Source: Phycisphaerales bacterium (GTDB taxonomy: Bacteria; Planctomycetota; Phycisphaerae; Phycisphaerales; UBA1924). From it: 64,000 bases of DNA. Position numbers and translations under genes: made by a program. Position 1 is the first letter of the stretch, and each line of letters opens with the position of its first letter. The stretch covers positions 1 to 64,000 of the forward strand of contig JAJDDN010000005.1 of the NCBI GenBank assembly GCA_029260295.1. The letters run 5' to 3'. The notes beneath the pieces are model-generated. The model had not been told where the DNA came from. It saw only the letters and a program-made list of their open reading frames with translations, and ran no database searches. This document shows positions 1 to 8,147 of this stretch, piece after piece.

Positions 1-217
1 CACCTACATGGCACCCAGCCGTACATCGTTGGTGGATTCAGCGAAGACATGCAGGAGCCGAAGACGGCACCTACATGGCACCCAGCCGTACATCGTTGGT
101 GGATTCAGCGAAGACATGCAGGAGCCGAAGACGGCACCTACATGGCACCCAGCCGTACATCGTTGGTGGATTCAGCGAAGACATGCAGGAGCCGAAGACG
201 GCGCCTACATGGCATCC
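1..217. repeat. 67-bp tandem array carrying the variable-arm hairpin
   Basis: Three head-to-tail copies of a 67-bp unit begin at 1, 68 and 135, and a fourth, diverging copy begins at 202. The array runs off the left edge, so its true copy number is unknown. Each unit holds one hairpin of the dispersed family seen elsewhere in the window: arms CATGCAGG and CCTACATG (one mismatched pair) around AG, CCGAAGACGG and CA, followed by TGGCACCC. The last copy runs into the 3' end of the minus-strand gene at 205-990, whose stop codon (205-207) sits in repeat sequence. Confidence 0.95.
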
Positions 218-990
218 GGCGGGATGGCAGTCGCCGCCTGTTTGCGACCACATTCTGGGCAAGTCGCATCACCTGATAGCCCCGCAAGGTCATATCCGCA
301 GGATTGGCACATCTGCGTTGGGACGATTTTTTTCCGCTCAAGGATTGCCCAGAGAATAAGAGAACCCATGGTCAATAGATCAAATGCCAGTGAGAGCGAT
401 GTGTACCCATATATGTCAAATCCGTAAAAGAGAACGACCGTCCCCGGTAGAAACATGCCAGAATTTGCAAACCATATCGCGTTCAATGAAGCTACTGCGA
501 CTGCCAAAGCCCACATTGCTCCGACGAGTCTGGAACGAGTCAAGTAAAGAACAGCCAACCCAATAAGAACCGCTCCAACTATTTCCAATAGATAAAAATT
601 GGCAAAGCTTGATGAGCCAAACAATGCTTGCCCAACAACTGTGTAGGTTTTTAATGCAACGAGAAACCATCCGGCACAAAGCAGAAAGACCACCAACTGC
701 AATAGCGGGTTAACTCGGTATGGAGCAACTTTAAAGGCGACCAGAACTGCTATGCCGGTTGTCACACTTACTGTTGCGCCTGAGATGGAAAACCCAGCAA
801 ACGGGAGATGAATGACAAAGAACATCATCGCGTCGAGACCAAGCGTAGCGAGGATGAGCTTGAGGAGTTCATATCGAAGTTCGATCCCGGCGACGAGGGC
901 CGCGATAAGAGCAATCAATATCGCAGCGCATATATATCCAGCCCAGCCGAAGCCGAGGAGGGGATCTTTGATTCGCTTACGAATATCCAT
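205..990 (-). CDS. Multi-pass membrane protein with C-terminal zinc ribbon
   Basis: I do not recognise the family of this 261-residue protein. From residue about 18 to 217 it is a series of seven or eight hydrophobic segments, so it is an integral membrane protein. Residues about 228-250 form a zinc ribbon, CQSCGYDL followed by CPECG, and the chain ends soon after. The same ribbon occurs in the otherwise unrelated membrane proteins at 3600-5537 and 50769-51278. The ATG at 988-990 (MDIRKR) was chosen; the frame stays open upstream to 1149 but that part is low-complexity and lies in repeats. The last codons lie in the tandem-repeat region. Confidence 0.7.
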   Translation of the reverse strand: MDIRKRIKDPLLGFGWAGYICAAILIALIAALVAGIELRYELLKLILATLGLDAMMFFVIHLPFAGFSISGATVSVTTGIAVLVAFKVAPYRVNPLLQLVVFLLCAGWFLVALKTYTVVGQALFGSSSFANFYLLEIVGAVLIGLAVLYLTRSRLVGAMWALAVAVASLNAIWFANSGMFLPGTVVLFYGFDIYGYTSLSLAFDLLTMGSLILWAILERKKIVPTQMCQSCGYDLAGLSGDATCPECGRKQAATAIPPDAM

Positions 991-1072
991 TTGGTAGCAA
1001 CCATATGCTAGATTTACTCGTCGAGACTTGGCCTGACATAATATCGATGAACAAGGACACCCGGCACCCGAT

Positions 1073-1107
1073 CCCGACTGCGCCGAAGACGGCGAGTCGG
1101 GGCACCT
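1073..1107. repeat. Variable-arm hairpin repeat, CCCGACT type
   Basis: Arms CCCGACT (1073-1079) and AGTCGGG (1095-1101) enclose a bulged G, then CGCCG, AAGA, CGGCG. GGCACC follows directly. It lies in the 509-bp gap between the gene at 205-990 and thrS. Confidence 0.85.
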
Positions 1108-1111
1108 TGGC

Positions 1112-1150
1112 GAAGACCTCCTTCGCCGAAGACGGTCGAAGGAGGGCACC
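1112..1150. repeat. Variable-arm hairpin repeat, CCTCCTTCG type
   Basis: The head GAAGAC (1112-1117) is followed by a perfect 9-bp arm pair, CCTCCTTCG (1117-1125) and CGAAGGAGG (1137-1145), around CCGAAGACGG and one T. The tail is GCACC. A related arm, CCTCCTT, recurs at 51958. Confidence 0.9.
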
Positions 1151-1188
1151 GGGCACCAGAGATAGAGAAGAGAAGATCCTCACCCCGG

Positions 1189-1209
1189 CCCTCTCCCCGA
1201 GGGAGAGGG
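1189..1209. repeat. Small perfect palindrome (CCCTCTCCC / GGGAGAGGG)
   Basis: A 9-bp perfect stem with a 3-base CGA loop, embedded between two copies of the variable-arm repeat. It resembles the short CCCTCTCCC palindromes common in intergenic DNA of many bacteria (general knowledge), and has no second copy in this window. Confidence 0.7.
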
Positions 1210-1217
1210 CGGGAGAG

Positions 1218-1257
1218 AAGCCACGGCTTGCCGAAGACGGGCAAGCCGTGGCACCCG
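1218..1257. repeat. Variable-arm hairpin repeat, CCACGGCTTG type
   Basis: Perfect 10-bp arms CCACGGCTTG (1221-1230) and CAAGCCGTGG (1242-1251) enclose CCGAAGACGG plus one G. The tail GGCACCCGG follows. The same arm word, CACGGCTTG, is used again 50 kb away at 51891. Confidence 0.9.
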
Positions 1258-1270
1258 GTGGAGAGTAAGA

Positions 1271-1322
1271 AAGACCCCCTCCGTCTGCTGCGCAGACACC
1301 TCCCCCGGAGGCCCGGGGGAGG
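1271..1322. repeat. Double-hairpin repeat, copy 1
   Basis: Starts AAGACCCCCTCC. The first hairpin has arms GTCTGC (1283-1288) and GCAGAC (1292-1297) with loop TGC. The second is a perfect 10-bp stem, CCTCCCCCGG (1299-1308) and CCGGGGGAGG (1313-1322), with loop AGGC. Two more copies occur at 12323 and 27930 with different first-hairpin arms. Confidence 0.9.
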
Positions 1323-1499
1323 CGGAAGATTTTAGGTTCTGGGGTGGGTTTGGCGTGTAAATAATCTTGATATTCGGGGGGTGAGAGTGCTCGTGGGGGA
1401 GATTTTTCATAGGATGGGGCGTTGTGATTTTGGCTTGGGTTCTTTTTGATCCTGATGCTGTCCTGATCCCCTTGATCCTGTTTAAAGCGAGCACTTGAT

Positions 1500-3578
1500 A
1501 TGCCTCAGATTACTCTTCCGGATGGTTCGGTTAAATCCTTTGATGATGCGGTTTCCGCGTTTGATGTGGCGATGTCGATTGGGGAGCGGCTGGCGCGGGC
1601 GTGCGTTGGGTGTTTGATTGATGGGGTGCTGTGTGATCTTTCGACGGTGATCGAATCGGATTGCTCGTTGTCGCTGGTGACGGAGAAGACGCGGGATAAG
1701 AAGGATGATGCCAATGCGATGAGCATGCTTCGGCATTCGACGGCTCATGTGATGGCCGAGGCGATCCAGCGGGTGGTGCCTGGGGCGATGCTGGTGTATG
1801 GTCCGCCGCTTGAGAGTAGCTTTTATTACGACATCAAGTTTCCGGATGATCGGCCGTTGAAGGATGGGGATTTCGAGGCGATCGAAGCGGAGATGGGGAA
1901 GATTGTCAAAGAGGATCGGGTGTTTACTCGGTATGACATGTCGATCAGCGACGGGATGGAGAAGCTCAAGAGCGAGGGGTCGAAGTACAAGGTGGATAAT
2001 GGGGAGGCGGCGATTAAGGCTGGTTCTGAGTCGTTGTCGTTTTATGCGACTGGGGAGCCGGGGAAGGATTGGGAGGATTTGTGCCGGGGGCCTCATGTGC
2101 CGAGTACAGGTCGGATTGGTGGGTTCAAGATTATGTCGTTGGCGTCGAGCTACTGGCATGGGGATGAGAACTCGGATCGTTTGACGCGGGTGTATGGGAC
2201 TTCGTTCTTCTCGAAGAAGGAACTCAACAAGCATCTTGAACGCTTGGAAGAAGCGAAGAAGCGGGACCACCGGGTGCTTGGGAAGAAGCTGCGGCTGTTT
2301 CATATTGATGAGACGGTTGGGCAGGGGTTGATTTTGTGGACTCCGAACGGCTCGGTGATCCGGAAGGAGTTACAGAGCTTTATTGGGGCTGAGCTGACCA
2401 AGCAGGGGTACAGTGAGGTGTTTACGCCGCATATTGGGAAGCTGGATTTGTACCGGACATCGGGGCACTTCCCGTATTATGCGGATTCGCAGTTCCCGCC
2501 GATTATTGAGCGGGATCATCTGATTGAGATTTCGGAAGAAGGGTGCAGTTGTTCGCAGTTGTCCAACAACATGAGCAGCGGCGAGATTGAGGGGTTCATG
2601 CTTAAGCCTATGAACTGCCCGCATCATATTAAGTTGTTTGACTCGGCCCCCCACTCGTACAAGGACCTGCCGGTTCGTTTGGCGGAGTTTGGGACTGTGT
2701 ACCGGTGGGAGCAGTCTGGGGAGCTCAATGGGATGACTCGGGTGCGTGGGTTTACGCAGGACGATGCGCATCTTTTCTGTACTCCAGAGCAGGTGAGCGA
2801 TGAGTTGCAGGGGTGCTTGTCGTTGGTGAAAACCATTTTCGATGTGCTTGGGATGGAGGATTACCGGGTGCGGGTTGGTCTGCGTGATCCAGATAGCAGT
2901 AAGTACACGGGTGATCCGGTCAACTGGGACAAGGCAGAAAGAGCGTGTCTTGAGGCGGCGGCGACTTTGGGCGTGGCGTTTACTGAGGAGCCTGGGGAGG
3001 CGGCGTTTTATGGGCCGAAGATTGATTTTGTGGTGAAGGATGTCATCGGGCGGGAGTGGCAGTTGGGAACCGTGCAGGTGGATTACAACTTGCCTGAACG
3101 GTTCGATCTGAGCTATATTGGGGCGGATAACGAGAAGCATCGCCCTGTGATGATTCATAGGGCGCCGTTTGGTTCGATGGAGCGGTTTATTGGGGTGTTG
3201 ATTGAGCATTTTGCTGGTGCGTTCCCTGTGTGGCTTGCTCCTGAGCAGGTGCGGGTGCTGCCGATTTCTGAGAAGAGTAATGACTACGCGGTGGAGGTGC
3301 TTGCGCAGCTTAAGAGCGCGGGGATCCGGGCGACCCTTGATCAGAATGATCAGCGTGTGCAGGCGAAGATTAAGAATGGGTCTGAGATGAAGATTCCGTA
3401 TTTGGTTGTTGTGGGGCCGCGGGATGCGGAGGCGAGGGCTGTTTCGGTTCGTGCGTTTGGGATTGCGAAGGATCTTGGGTCTATGCCGCTGGATGAGTTT
3501 GTGTCTGCGGTTGCGGATGAGTATTCGTCGAAGGGGGCGAGCTCGGTTCGGGAGCGGTTTGCTGCAGCGGCGGTTTGA
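1500..3578 (+). CDS. thrS: Threonine--tRNA ligase
   Basis: Charges tRNA-Thr with threonine in the cytoplasm. The 692-residue protein has the full ThrRS order: TGS domain (about 1-62), editing-type second domain starting with HSTAHVMAEA (about 79), class II catalytic core with MNCPHH (about 372), motif 2 RVRGFTQDDAHLFC (about 415) and motif 3 HRAPFGSMERF (about 553), then the anticodon-binding domain. Between HFPYY and MNCPHH there is a longer linker than in common ThrRS proteins, containing CSCS. The start ATG gives a normal TGS beginning (MPQITLPDG); no strong Shine-Dalgarno precedes it. The gene follows a 509-bp gap filled mostly with repeats. Confidence 0.97.
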   Translation: MPQITLPDGSVKSFDDAVSAFDVAMSIGERLARACVGCLIDGVLCDLSTVIESDCSLSLVTEKTRDKKDDANAMSMLRHSTAHVMAEAIQRVVPGAMLVYGPPLESSFYYDIKFPDDRPLKDGDFEAIEAEMGKIVKEDRVFTRYDMSISDGMEKLKSEGSKYKVDNGEAAIKAGSESLSFYATGEPGKDWEDLCRGPHVPSTGRIGGFKIMSLASSYWHGDENSDRLTRVYGTSFFSKKELNKHLERLEEAKKRDHRVLGKKLRLFHIDETVGQGLILWTPNGSVIRKELQSFIGAELTKQGYSEVFTPHIGKLDLYRTSGHFPYYADSQFPPIIERDHLIEISEEGCSCSQLSNNMSSGEIEGFMLKPMNCPHHIKLFDSAPHSYKDLPVRLAEFGTVYRWEQSGELNGMTRVRGFTQDDAHLFCTPEQVSDELQGCLSLVKTIFDVLGMEDYRVRVGLRDPDSSKYTGDPVNWDKAERACLEAAATLGVAFTEEPGEAAFYGPKIDFVVKDVIGREWQLGTVQVDYNLPERFDLSYIGADNEKHRPVMIHRAPFGSMERFIGVLIEHFAGAFPVWLAPEQVRVLPISEKSNDYAVEVLAQLKSAGIRATLDQNDQRVQAKIKNGSEMKIPYLVVVGPRDAEARAVSVRAFGIAKDLGSMPLDEFVSAVADEYSSKGASSVRERFAAAAV

Positions 3579-3586
3579 TTCTGCTG

Positions 3587-3592
3587 TATACT
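3587..3592 (+). promoter_or_regulatory. Candidate -10 box, leaderless type
   Basis: TATACT lies in the 21-bp gap after thrS and only 7 bases before the ATG at 3600. With usual -10 to start-site spacing, transcription would begin at about the start codon. No clear -35 is seen. Confidence 0.5.
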
Positions 3593-3599
3593 GTGATTG

Positions 3600-5537
3600 A
3601 TGGATAGATGGGTGATTATATTTTGGGTTGTTTCGACGCTGATGGCGTGCTGGGGTTTTTCTCTGTTTGTGCGGCTGGTTTCTGAGACGATCGCTCGGCG
3701 GCGGAAGCGACTGGCGGCGAAGTATTCGAAGCGGGCGGGGTGGATTGCCGTTGGGCTTATGGTGTTGTGCTGGGTGGTTTCGGTTGGGTGCGGGTATATC
3801 GCGGTTGATCTGGCGGAGCAGTTCTCTTGGAGCGGGGACCCGTTATCTGGGGTGAACTCAGCGACTGTTATTGGGTGGACGGCGGGGTTGTTTGGGGTGT
3901 TTCTTGTGATCTGGTGGGTTGTTGGGGATCGGGCTCGGGGGCGGGTGCGGTGTCCGGGGTGTTGGTATGACATGTCTGATGCTGTTGGGTTGTTGTGTCC
4001 TGAGTGTGGGAAGACGGCCAAGTGTGAGGGCGTTTTTTTGAAGACTCGGCGGCCGCGGTGGTTGGTGTTGATGGCGTTGTTTTTTATGGGGGGCGGTTGG
4101 TATGGGGTTTTGGTTGGGCCTCGGGTTGCGGAAACTGGGGAGTGGCTTGCGGCGGTGCCTACCTGGGTGTTGATGGCGGGGTGGGAGGTGTGGCCTGAGG
4201 AATGGATTTATTATTACCAATCGGCACCGAGCGGCAAGAAGATTTATGGCTCTCGGCTCAGCGCGCGGATTGATCACCAGTGGGTTTCGGATGCTCGGAT
4301 ATTACGGTTTTCTAGGCGGTTGTACAAGCCGATGATGTCGAACAATGAGGCGCGGTGGGATCCGATGCGGCTTGAATTGCTCAATAGCTATGGCAATGTC
4401 ATGATGAATCGGGGAGCACCGTTTAGTAATCCGCCTGAGTGGATTGAGGCACCGGGGGATCCGGATCCGTTGATGTTTTTTGCGGCGATGGATCTGATTG
4501 AGGCCTTGAATGCTCCGGATCAGAATGCGGAGGCGACCCTCCGGGTGACACAATCAACCTCGTCAACGACGCCTTTTTATATGGCTCAGTTCTGGATGAA
4601 CATGATTGCGCGAGAGCAGGCACAATGGAATTCAACCATGTTTCCAAACCCGTCTGTGGTCGATGCGATCAAGAATGATCGGCTTGCTGGGGCTCTTTCT
4701 GGGTTACCGGAGACGGTCGCTGTTGAGGAGTTGGCGCGGGCTTTGGTTGCCGATGCCAGCGGATCAGTATTGAACTCGATGTCGATCATTGCTGAGGCCC
4801 TTGGGGGCACTGAGCGTTTCATCACCAATGATGAGGCTTTTGACACATTGATGAGTTTGAACTTGGATCCCAAGTTGATTGGGCCGGCAAAGAGGCACTC
4901 GATGCTTGCTTGGCTCACTCGCGAACTCTCTGTTGATCAGCTTGACCGGGTGTTTGAACGGTGTTCAGAGTGGATTGGCTCTGAAGACCCCGAAGTTCGG
5001 GGCGCGGGGCTTCGAGCCTTGCGAAGCTTTCAAGTGAACCACTCGTTTGATGACACGACGGGGTATGGGCCGTATGACGAGCTTATTGAGTTGATACAAC
5101 GGGCTGCACTTGAAGATACAAGAAAGATCGCTCTTGGAAATCAGAGCAGAACTTCGATACAGCATCTGGCATTGTTGGTTGTTGTGAACCATGATTCGGA
5201 TGGAGCGTTGGTGTATCCGTTGTTGTCTGAGTTTATTCGCACGACGAATGCGGAGCCGCCGAGCACGAATCGGTATGTGTACTACAGGGCTGGGCGGGTG
5301 GATGAGCGGGATTTGGGGCTTTGGATTGAGTGGTTTGGGTGGATTGTTGATTCATCGAGCTTTGAGGATCGGTACTGGATGGCGAAGAATCTCCCGTCGA
5401 AAACCGGGACGGTGTATGACGACCAACTCAATGAACTTGGTCGGCGGCTGGCTCTTGATGAGAATGCGTCTGTTGCCAAGATGGCGATTGGGAAGCTGGA
5501 GCAACGCGGAGCGGAGCATCTGATTCCTTCAGATTAG
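3600..5537 (+). CDS. Large membrane-anchored protein with zinc ribbon
   Basis: I cannot assign a function to this 645-residue protein. The first 175 residues contain about four hydrophobic segments (near 4-27, 46-70, 82-104, 153-171), with the zinc ribbon CPGCWYD ... CPECGK between the third and fourth (about 117-137). The remaining 470 residues are soluble-looking and rich in helices, without a motif I recognise. The ribbon matches those at 205-990 and 50769-51278. The ATG at 3600 was preferred to the TTG at 3597. The stop overlaps the convergent gene at 5534 by 4 bp. Confidence 0.75.
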   Translation: MDRWVIIFWVVSTLMACWGFSLFVRLVSETIARRRKRLAAKYSKRAGWIAVGLMVLCWVVSVGCGYIAVDLAEQFSWSGDPLSGVNSATVIGWTAGLFGVFLVIWWVVGDRARGRVRCPGCWYDMSDAVGLLCPECGKTAKCEGVFLKTRRPRWLVLMALFFMGGGWYGVLVGPRVAETGEWLAAVPTWVLMAGWEVWPEEWIYYYQSAPSGKKIYGSRLSARIDHQWVSDARILRFSRRLYKPMMSNNEARWDPMRLELLNSYGNVMMNRGAPFSNPPEWIEAPGDPDPLMFFAAMDLIEALNAPDQNAEATLRVTQSTSSTTPFYMAQFWMNMIAREQAQWNSTMFPNPSVVDAIKNDRLAGALSGLPETVAVEELARALVADASGSVLNSMSIIAEALGGTERFITNDEAFDTLMSLNLDPKLIGPAKRHSMLAWLTRELSVDQLDRVFERCSEWIGSEDPEVRGAGLRALRSFQVNHSFDDTTGYGPYDELIELIQRAALEDTRKIALGNQSRTSIQHLALLVVVNHDSDGALVYPLLSEFIRTTNAEPPSTNRYVYYRAGRVDERDLGLWIEWFGWIVDSSSFEDRYWMAKNLPSKTGTVYDDQLNELGRRLALDENASVAKMAIGKLEQRGAEHLIPSD

Positions 5538-6274
5538 TTGTTCCCGTTGCCGTTGGCTTCGTAGCGGGCGATCATTTCTACGGCTTCTTCGGGGTCGTCG
5601 GTGTATTGGATGAGGTCCATGTCTATTGCGTCGATGGTGCCGCTTTCGATGAGGGCGTTGTCTACGAAGGTTTGCATGTGTCGCCAGAAGTCTTTGCCCA
5701 TGACGATGATGGGGAAGCGTTCGATTTTATTGGTTTGGATGAGGACGACGGTTTCGAAGATTTCGTCCATGGTGCCCATGCCTCCGGGGAGGACGATGAA
5801 TGCTTTGGAGTATTTGACCATCATGACTTTGCGGACGAAGAAGTAGTTGAAGTCTACGAAGCGGTCGAGGTATGGGTTTGGGACCTGCTCCATGGGGAGT
5901 TCGATGTTGCAACCCAATGAGAGGCCGCCTTCTTGGCGGGCTCCGCGGTTGGCGGCTTCCATGATTCCTGGTCCGCCTCCGGTCATGACGGCGTAGCCTG
6001 CTCTTGCGAGGGCGGCGCCGGTTTCTTGGGCGAGTTTGTAGTATTGGTGATTTTCATCGAATCGTGCTGATCCGAAGACGGTGACGCAGGGGCCGATGAA
6101 GTGCATTTGTCTGAAGCCTCGGAGGAACTCTCGGGCGACTTTGATGACGGTCCAGAGTTCTTGGCGGCGGAAGCGTGGGCCTTTGAGGAGGTCGTGCTCG
6201 CCGCCTTTGGGCGGGTTTTTGCCCCACTGGGCGGTGGATGTTGTGTTTGTTGAGTTTGTTGGTTGGTCTGTCAT
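5534..6274 (-). CDS. LOG family (TIGR00730-type) Rossmann-fold protein
   Basis: The 246-residue protein carries the two signature motifs of the LOG / lysine decarboxylase-like family: GGGPGIMEAANRGA (about 96) and PGGMGTMDE (about 158). Characterised members release cytokinin-type bases from nucleoside monophosphates, or cleave purine nucleotides in bacteria; the substrate here is unknown. The N-terminus before about residue 30 is Asn/Thr-rich and not conserved-looking. I chose the ATG at 6272-6274; an in-frame TTG at 6331 would add 19 residues but falls next to the divergent gene's start. Cytoplasmic, no signal peptide. Confidence 0.88.
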   Translation of the reverse strand: MTDQPTNSTNTTSTAQWGKNPPKGGEHDLLKGPRFRRQELWTVIKVAREFLRGFRQMHFIGPCVTVFGSARFDENHQYYKLAQETGAALARAGYAVMTGGGPGIMEAANRGARQEGGLSLGCNIELPMEQVPNPYLDRFVDFNYFFVRKVMMVKYSKAFIVLPGGMGTMDEIFETVVLIQTNKIERFPIIVMGKDFWRHMQTFVDNALIESGTIDAIDMDLIQYTDDPEEAVEMIARYEANGNGNN

Positions 6275-6340
6275 GAAGGGGAAGGGTAGGGGCGAAGTCG
6301 GTGCGATGATTTTGGAAGCGGATAGAGGCAATAATAGTGT

Positions 6341-7201
6341 ATGACTCTACATACATCGGACTGGACGCTGAGAAACTCGCGCGGGCTTGAGATATTTGGT
6401 AATACTGATCATCCTGAGGGGGATGGGAGGGAGGCGGTCGCGTGCTTGGTGTTGTTGCATGGGTTTAAGGGGTACAAGGATTATGGTTTTATCCCGGTGC
6501 TTGGGAGGGAGCTTGCCAAGGCGGGGATCTTGGTGCACCGGTTTAATTTTTCGTGTTCGGGGATGACCAATGAGATCGATACCTTTGCTCGGCCTGATTT
6601 GTTTGAACTCGATACCTGGAACAGGCAGGTCGAGGATGTGGGTTGTGTGTTTGATGCGATTGAAAGCGGCGAGGTTGATGGCAAGGGTTTGCCGATGTTT
6701 TTGTGCGGGCATTCGCGTGGTGGCGGGACGGCGATGCTTGCAAGCGGACGCGAAACACGGCCGAAACTTTGTGGGGTGGCGACGATCAACAGTGTTGCGT
6801 CGTGTAACTCGCTGAGTGAAGAGATGCAAAGCACAATGCTTGATGACGGGTTCATCACTTCGGCGAGTGCTCGGACGGGGCAGGAGCTTCGGATTGGCGC
6901 GGCATGGCTGCAGGAGCAGATTAATGATCCTGGGGCGCATGATGTGTTGAAACTGTGCACAAGTATTGATTGTCCAACAATTATTTTGCATGGAACTGAT
7001 GATCAGGCGGTGGATATTGGTGCTGGGGAGGCGATTGCTGGCGCAGTTGGTGCCGAGCTTCGGGTGATCGCAGGGGGCAATCATGTGCTCAATACGGCGA
7101 ATCCTGCGCTTAAAGGTGCAAACTTATCACCCCAACTTGGGGATGTTATAGGGCTTCTTGAAAGCTTTGTAATCGCTAACCGGGGGAGAACGCCGATTTG
7201 A
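6341..7201 (+). CDS. Alpha/beta hydrolase
   Basis: A 286-residue serine hydrolase of the alpha/beta fold. The oxyanion region LLHGFKGYKDYGF is near residue 30, the nucleophile elbow GHSRGG near 122, an acid candidate in GTDDQAV near 222, and the His in GGNHVLN near 246. The pattern resembles small dienelactone-hydrolase or acyl-esterase-like proteins; the substrate cannot be read from sequence. No signal peptide, so cytoplasmic. The ATG is preceded by AATAAT (6330-6335) within 6 bases, so it may be leaderless. It is divergent from the LOG gene; its TGA overlaps the promoter of the next gene. Confidence 0.88.
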   Translation: MTLHTSDWTLRNSRGLEIFGNTDHPEGDGREAVACLVLLHGFKGYKDYGFIPVLGRELAKAGILVHRFNFSCSGMTNEIDTFARPDLFELDTWNRQVEDVGCVFDAIESGEVDGKGLPMFLCGHSRGGGTAMLASGRETRPKLCGVATINSVASCNSLSEEMQSTMLDDGFITSASARTGQELRIGAAWLQEQINDPGAHDVLKLCTSIDCPTIILHGTDDQAVDIGAGEAIAGAVGAELRVIAGGNHVLNTANPALKGANLSPQLGDVIGLLESFVIANRGRTPI

Positions 7202-7226
7202 CTTTTATGCTTGTATGGGCCACAAT
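7198..7226 (+). promoter_or_regulatory. Promoter overlapping the upstream stop codon
   Basis: TTGACT (7198-7203), a 17-base spacer and CACAAT (7221-7226). The -35 box includes the TGA stop of the hydrolase gene. The ATG at 7234 is 7 bases after the -10, again pointing to a leaderless transcript. Confidence 0.55.
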
Positions 7227-7233
7227 TCATGGT

Positions 7234-8124
7234 ATGAGTCGTCGATCGATTCCATCTTCTGTTGTGTTGTGTGTTGCTGGTGTGGCGATGTGTTCATCGT
7301 GGTGCATTGGCGGGAGCATGCCTCGGGTGATGATGCATCCTGATTCGGACTTTATGTATCCGCTGGTCACACAATCTCGGTGGGTTGAGATGTATCAGCC
7401 TGAGAGTGCTGTTGTTTCTATGGACGAGCTTGTCGCGATGCGTGGGATGGGGGCTGACATTGAAATGATCCCGAGCTCCGAGACACTCCCCGAGCTTTCT
7501 GCGGCGCCCTTTGGACATGACACGGCGATTGATTCGGTCGCTGTTGGGCGGGTGCTTTATAGTGATGCCAACCAAGAAACTTCGGGAAACGACATGCGGT
7601 TCTCTGTGGGACGGAGCACGACGCTGAGTGATGGGAATATTTCTGGCACGGGCTCATCGCTTCCGGGCGAGGGCGATTCGGTTGCGACGATGACGCAGAG
7701 CGAAGGTGAATACAACTTCTATGAGATGGGCGTCGAATGGCAGGCGGCCTCGGCGGGGGCGGTGGACTTCAGCTTTACTTCTGGGGTAACCGCGATTGAA
7801 GCGAATATTTCTAAGCGTGTTCAAACGGGCGGGTCATCGGAGATGCACGACTTGTCGCACCGGGTGATCGCGGTGCCGACGATTGGGTCATCGGTCCGGT
7901 GGAATATTTCTCGGGACTGGAGCCTGACTGGGCAAGCCACAACGCAGACACTTAATGTGGGTTCGTCGCTGATCGGGTTCAACGCCCAGACGGACTGGCG
8001 GATCTCGGACCGGATGGGGCTGGTCGCGGGGTATCAGATTTTGCGGTCTGAGTTCGATATTGGGGCGGTGACTACGGACCTGAACCAAGAGGGCTTGTTT
8101 GCCCGCTTGTCGATCAAGTTCTAA
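7234..8124 (+). CDS. Exported protein, probable outer-membrane beta-barrel
   Basis: I do not recognise a named family in this 296-residue protein. The N-terminus (MSRRSIPSS followed by a hydrophobic stretch to about residue 25) looks like a signal peptide. The C-terminal half alternates polar and hydrophobic residues in short strands (for example SVRWNISRDWSLTGQA), and the chain ends in SIKF with a terminal Phe, as outer-membrane barrels commonly do. A barrel or surface porin-like role is inference. The start was chosen at the ATG at 7234, because the in-frame codon at 7198 lies in the promoter and would bury the signal peptide. Confidence 0.65.
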   Translation: MSRRSIPSSVVLCVAGVAMCSSWCIGGSMPRVMMHPDSDFMYPLVTQSRWVEMYQPESAVVSMDELVAMRGMGADIEMIPSSETLPELSAAPFGHDTAIDSVAVGRVLYSDANQETSGNDMRFSVGRSTTLSDGNISGTGSSLPGEGDSVATMTQSEGEYNFYEMGVEWQAASAGAVDFSFTSGVTAIEANISKRVQTGGSSEMHDLSHRVIAVPTIGSSVRWNISRDWSLTGQATTQTLNVGSSLIGFNAQTDWRISDRMGLVAGYQILRSEFDIGAVTTDLNQEGLFARLSIKF

Positions 8125-8147
8125 ATCTATTTGAATCCTGAGACGGT

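Noticed and set aside
1..217. Tandem array as a CRISPR
   Set aside because: The units are contiguous 67-bp copies with no unique spacers, and no cas gene is nearby.
991..1149. Upstream extension of the membrane protein gene at 205-990
   Set aside because: It is Arg/Ser/Pro-rich, lies in repeats, and the ATG at 988-990 gives a natural N-terminus.
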